Shown here: in pieces, positions 60,121 through 64,000 of the stretch
Layout of the letters: every line of letters starts with the position of its first letter
Position numbering within the stretch: the stretch's first letter is position 1
Assembly (NCBI GenBank): GCA_963662155.1
Contig: OY759273.1
Span: 27,184,066 to 27,248,065, forward strand
DNA length: 64,000 nt
Origin: Lamellibrachia columna
Lineage: Eukaryota; Annelida; Polychaeta; Sabellida; Siboglinidae
Direction: 5' to 3'
The notes under the pieces: model-generated
Told to the model about the DNA's origin: nothing
The model's input: the letters and a program-made list of their open reading frames with translations, nothing else
Database searches by the model: none
Made by a program: the position numbers and the translations under genes

Positions 60121-60846
60121 GGCCTATTAAAAAAAGAAACTAGTTTCTCGTCATCGGCCGCTTCCTTTTTTGCCGCCGTCTCCTCCTTGATTATTTACTA
60201 TTGAAAACAAAAGAGATTATTTACAACAGTTTGTCGGTTCTGTGAAGAAATATCTGTCCAAAACTTGCTGTCAGAAGTACTGCAATACTCTTTCAGTTCA
60301 CTCTTTACGCATCATGCAATTAAGGTGTAGTGATGTATGTGCATTCTACAGATTCTAAAAATTAGAACGATGATGGCTTGCTTTAAATAGTCTTTTGGCA
60401 GACTCATTTACATAATACCAGTCACATTCAGTTGTATGCCTGTTATACAAACTAATGAAACCATGGCCAAACCTACACATAACATCCATAAATACATTCA
60501 ACATTGCGTTTGTTACTTGTCTGTTTCTAGTCAATTTAAGTAGTTTTCCGGTGTAACACGTACTTGCCACATTTTATTTATATAAATATTTCTATTCATC
60601 TGCCATTCCCGCTAAAGTATTTGCTAATTTGCAAATGAAATGACAGGCTATATGATAATATACATCACTGGCATGTTCCATATAAAAAACTACAGCTTGT
60701 CTTTTAATCAACCACAGTGAGCATCTAAGACATGGCGGCCATCTTCGAAACTAATAGCAAAAAATCTATAAATAGTAATCAAATAAGGGCCTCCCTCTTC
60801 CATTAAAAAGTCCGGATGAGAAACTAGTTTCTTTTTTTAGTAGGCC
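60121..60846. mobile_element. PIF/Harbinger-like MITE, 726 bp
   Basis: The left end is GGCCTATTAAAAAAAGAAAC then TAGTTTCTCGTCATCGG. The right end, reversed, is GGCCTACTAAAAAAAGAAAC then TAGTTTCTCATCCGG. Terminal inverted repeats are about 37 bp with few mismatches, flanked by TTA on both sides (60118-60120 and 60847-60849). A 3-bp TTA/TAA duplication with GG-starting ends is typical of PIF/Harbinger. The repeats contain the palindrome AGAAACTAGTTTCT. A minus-strand frame of 71 codons (60355-60570) has no recognised domain, so the element is probably non-autonomous. Confidence 0.8.
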
Positions 60847-60849
60847 TTA

Positions 60850-61840
60850 ACTTAAGTCACATTGTAATTTAACAGCACCACATAGAGACGGCGAAATTAA
60901 CAGCGACCACAAAAGAGCAACATTTACAACCCACACGTCGCCTTGTCTATTTACATAACTTAATTACAATCTGATTGCAATGTTTTGAAGCAGCGCCGGG
61001 TAGTCTGATCACGTGAAATCCGCGTGCCGCGATAGCGAAAGGTCAAAGTTTAGAGAGACAGATGCGTCACTGTGTAATCGATGCTGTTGCCTTCGTGTAA
61101 AATCGAAGACTTGTAGAGTGTGTGAGCCGTGTTCAGCAGTTGTTTGGTTGGGTAACTCGTGTGGCATTTTGTCAGAATGATAACGGATATAATACTATTG
61201 TCATTTAAAATAATGTTCTGAAATAATAATAACAACAATAAATAACCAAAATATAGCACCGCATCGCCAATAAAAGTACTGATCTCGTGTGTTTTACATG
61301 GTTTATATGTAAATGTGATCTTCATAAACGGAAATGGTCAGACAAATGAAGATAGAAACAATAAAATCAATCGCTATGAAATCTGTACACGTTTAATATA
61401 ATCGAATTACAACAATGTAAACAGGTTCTCGTGTGTCGTTTCTGCCCCACCACGGTGTACGAAGCCGAGCTGGTGCCGTCCTTGCAATCCCCGCACACTC
61501 CTCGTGTCCCACTAGTTTGACCGACCAATACGGATTCACGGATCGCGGCATTTCTCGATATTGTTCCATCCAGGAGTGCAGAACACGTTAAACTAATTAT
61601 AATCCGATTAGCCTCGGGCGTGCAGCTGGCAACATTAGCGTAACTATAAATGCCATTGGCGCGTATAATCAGATAACGCAAATGAGAATGTATATAGACC
61701 TACAGGACACTGCTTTATGACTATATATATATATACGACGACATATCTGGGTCTATAAATGGGTTGGCCGGGTGATATCCCGATATAGCGACACGTATCC
61801 ATAAACGTGAAACCAAGATGGCTGGCTGGCTGGTAATTTA
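60850..61840. other. Non-coding stretch, nothing recognised
   Basis: No exon or RNA gene is recognised. CG-rich at about 61430-61650. Confidence 0.45.
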
Positions 61841-61844
61841 TCAT

Positions 61845-62033
61845 CGTCACCATCACCACCACCAGCATCATCATAATCATCATCATCATCATCATCATCT
61901 AGATGAATGACTGGATAAATGGAAAGCTGGTGCAGACACACGCACATGCACATGTACACATACGCGCGCACACACACACACGCACGCACGCGCGCGCGCG
62001 CGCGCACGCACGCACGCACACACACACACACAG
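61845..62033. repeat. CAT trinucleotide and CA/CG dinucleotide tracts
   Basis: An ATC/ACC repeat (61845-61900) is followed by a CACACGCA-type alternating purine-pyrimidine tract (61936-62033) with an uninterrupted CG run at 61990-62004. Confidence 0.95.
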
Positions 62034-62640
62034 CAACAGCCGTTGACTGGGCAAAGAGGTGTGATGCCCATTTCCGACCAAACCGCATATAACTCAAGTC
62101 ACCATGCACCGTACGTCATCGCTTTGTGCGGTCTGCCCTTTACCAATAAGGCTAATTTGTCACAGAAATTATAAACAAATCGTCTATCACTGCGAATACA
62201 ATAGGACACACCGAATAACAAAACTGTCCGTTTGATAATTTAGTCATAGAGATAATAATCGAAGCTATAAAATAATACCGTTATCTTGGGATGGTCCCGT
62301 AAACTTTGACGTCATCGATAATAATCAGTGTTTTGATAACAAATATCGTTCTCTGTCAAAAATCCATATTGTGTTGTGTTAAAACCAGGCATATTGCGCA
62401 TTGCGCTGCTCTAAAATAGATATGCTAAAAAACAGACACAAAATAGATATGCAAAAAAACAGGCATATTGCACATTATATATACGGTTGACCGTACTCAT
62501 ATAAAAATGCATGTGTAAAAAATGGTGGCAATCTCCCAATCGATTTTTAAACACTGCATATAATAATTATGTGCTATCGTGCAGTGTGTCTATTTGGCAT
62601 AAATGCCATACGTCCGCGTCTGGGGCATACCCTCTTATTC
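62034..62640. other. Non-coding stretch, nothing recognised
   Basis: AT-rich sequence with a short direct repeat (ACAGACACAAAATAGATATG-like text near 62415 and 62440-62465). No exon is recognised. Confidence 0.45.
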
Positions 62641-64000
62641 ACAGAGCCGGGCGAGCAGTTTGGTGACAACTAAAAACAGAACAATGCACATGGAGCAGGC
62701 GAGCAGTTTGATGACAACTAAAAACAGAACAATGCACATGGAGCAGGCGAGCAGTTTGATGACAACTAAAAACAGAACAATGCACATGGAGAAGGCGAGC
62801 AGTTTGATGAAAACAAAAAACAGAACAATGCACATGGAGCAGGCGAGCAGTTTGATGACAACTAAAAACAGAACAATGCACATGGAGCAGGCGAGCAGTT
62901 TGATGACAACTAAAAACAGAACAATGCCCGTGGAACAGGCTAGCAGTTTGATGACAACTAAAAACAGAACAATGCACATGGAGCAGGCGAGCAGTTTGAT
63001 GACAACTAAAAACAGAACAATGCACATGGAGCAGGCGAGCAGTTTCATGACAACTAAAAACAGAACAATGCACATGGAGCAGGCGAGCAGTTTGATGACA
63101 ACTAAAAACAGAACAATGCATATGGAGCAGGCGAGCAGTTTGATGACAACTAAAACAGAACAATGCACATGGAGCAGGCGAGCAGTTTGATGACAACTAA
63201 AAACAGAACAATGCCCGTAGAGCAGGCGAGCAGTTTGATGACAACTAAAAACAGAACAATGCACATGGAGCAGGCGAGCAGTTTGATGACAACTAAAAAC
63301 AGAACAATGCCCGTAGAGCAGGCGAGCAGTTTGATGACAACTAAAAACAGAACAATGCACATGGAGCAGGCGAGCAGTTTGATGACAACTAAAAACAGAA
63401 CAATGCATATGGAGCAGGCGAGCAGTTTGATGACAACTAAAAACAGAACAATGCACATGGAGCAGGCGAGCAGTTTGATGACAACTAAAAACAGAACAAT
63501 GCATATGGAGCAGGCGAGCAGTTTGATGACAACTAAAACAGAACAATGCACATGGAGCAGGCGAGCAGTTTGATGACAACTAAAAACAGAACAATGCCCG
63601 TAGAGCAGGCGAGCAGTTTGATGACAACTAAAAACAGAACAATGCACATGGAGCAGGCGAGCAGTTTGATGACAACTAAAAACAGAACAATGCACATGGA
63701 GCAGGCGAGCAGTTTGATGACAACTAAAAACAGAACAATGCACATGGAGCAGGCGAGCAGTTTGATGACAACTAAAAACAGAACAATGCACATGGAGCAG
63801 GCGAGCAGTTTGATGACAGCTAAAAACAGAACAATGCACATGGAGCAGGCGAGCAGTTTGATGAAAACAAAAAACAGAAAAATGCACATGGAGCAGGCGA
63901 GCAGTTTGATGACAACTAAAAACAGAACAATGCACATGGAGCAGGCGAGCAGTTTGCTGACAACTAAAAACAGAACAATGCACATGGAGAAGGCGAGCAG
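62641..64000. repeat. 48-nt minisatellite, running off the window
   Basis: About 28 copies of a 48-nt unit (GCGAGCAGTTTGATGACAAC, TAAAAACAGAACAATGCACA, TGGAGCAG). Variants include ATGCCCGTAGAGCAG, ATGCATATGGAG, a one-base deletion (ACTAAAACAG) and GAAAACAAAAAAC. Since 48 is a multiple of three, each frame repeats a fixed 16-residue peptide and frames on both strands stay open for hundreds of codons. The one-base deletions shift the + frame (near 63152 and 63533), which argues against coding. The array continues past the window end. Confidence 0.95.

Noticed and set aside
62603..63985. Repeat protein of 16-residue units (195-314 codons)
   Set aside because: The 48-nt array is open on both strands in several frames, and one-base deletions shift the frame.
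62641..64000. CRISPR-like array
   Set aside because: The units are contiguous, with no unique spacers, and the genome is eukaryotic.

Overview
This window is nuclear DNA of a marine-type invertebrate animal. It has large introns with GT/AG borders, tRNA-derived SINE copies, LINE fragments, many MITE-like elements, long AT and ACGC microsatellites, and kilobase-scale minisatellites. The repeat content and the form of its one clear gene suggest a lophotrochozoan, perhaps a mollusc. That is inference and the species is not identified.

The one confident protein gene is a ZNF608/ZNF609 (fly scribbler-type) homologue on the + strand. I assemble it from five coding exons: 24768-25736 (the exon itself starts at 24710), 27623-27794, 30751-30844, 31223-34713 and a small 80-nt last exon at 41281-41360. 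All phases agree, giving 4806 nt and 1601 residues. A CpG-rich region at about 15.9-19.5 kb probably holds the promoter and an untranslated first exon, because the first coding exon begins with an acceptor and has an in-frame stop just before its ATG. Two copies of a TTAA-flanked MITE lie in opposite orientation on either side of the first two coding exons. The first coding exon, if back-spliced alone, would read into a stop 12 codons past the junction. Both features resemble the circRNA arrangement known for vertebrate ZNF609.

The one confident RNA gene is a complete U6 snRNA (53685-53791) with an upstream PSE-like block and TATA box. It sits in a tandem duplication. The second unit is wrecked: its TATA box has grown into (TA)n tracts, a GGGCC-rich, possibly hAT-type element and a 90-bp inverted copy of its own flank sit in the promoter, and most of the U6 body is deleted.

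Much of the rest is repeat. Tandem arrays have periods of 16 nt (4.4 kb), 19 nt (6.2-7.3 kb), 57 nt (10.3 kb), about 33 nt (11 kb), 10 nt (46.7-48.9 kb) and 48 nt (62.6 kb to the window end). There are two fold-back elements built of inverted 16-nt repeats (38.0 and 50.0 kb), a PIF/Harbinger-like MITE (60.1 kb), a hAT-like MITE (39.7 kb), SINE copies (2.3 and 13.6 kb) and LINE 3' ends (7.9, 12.6 and 37 kb). Long open frames inside the tandem arrays come from repeats that lack stop codons and are not genes.
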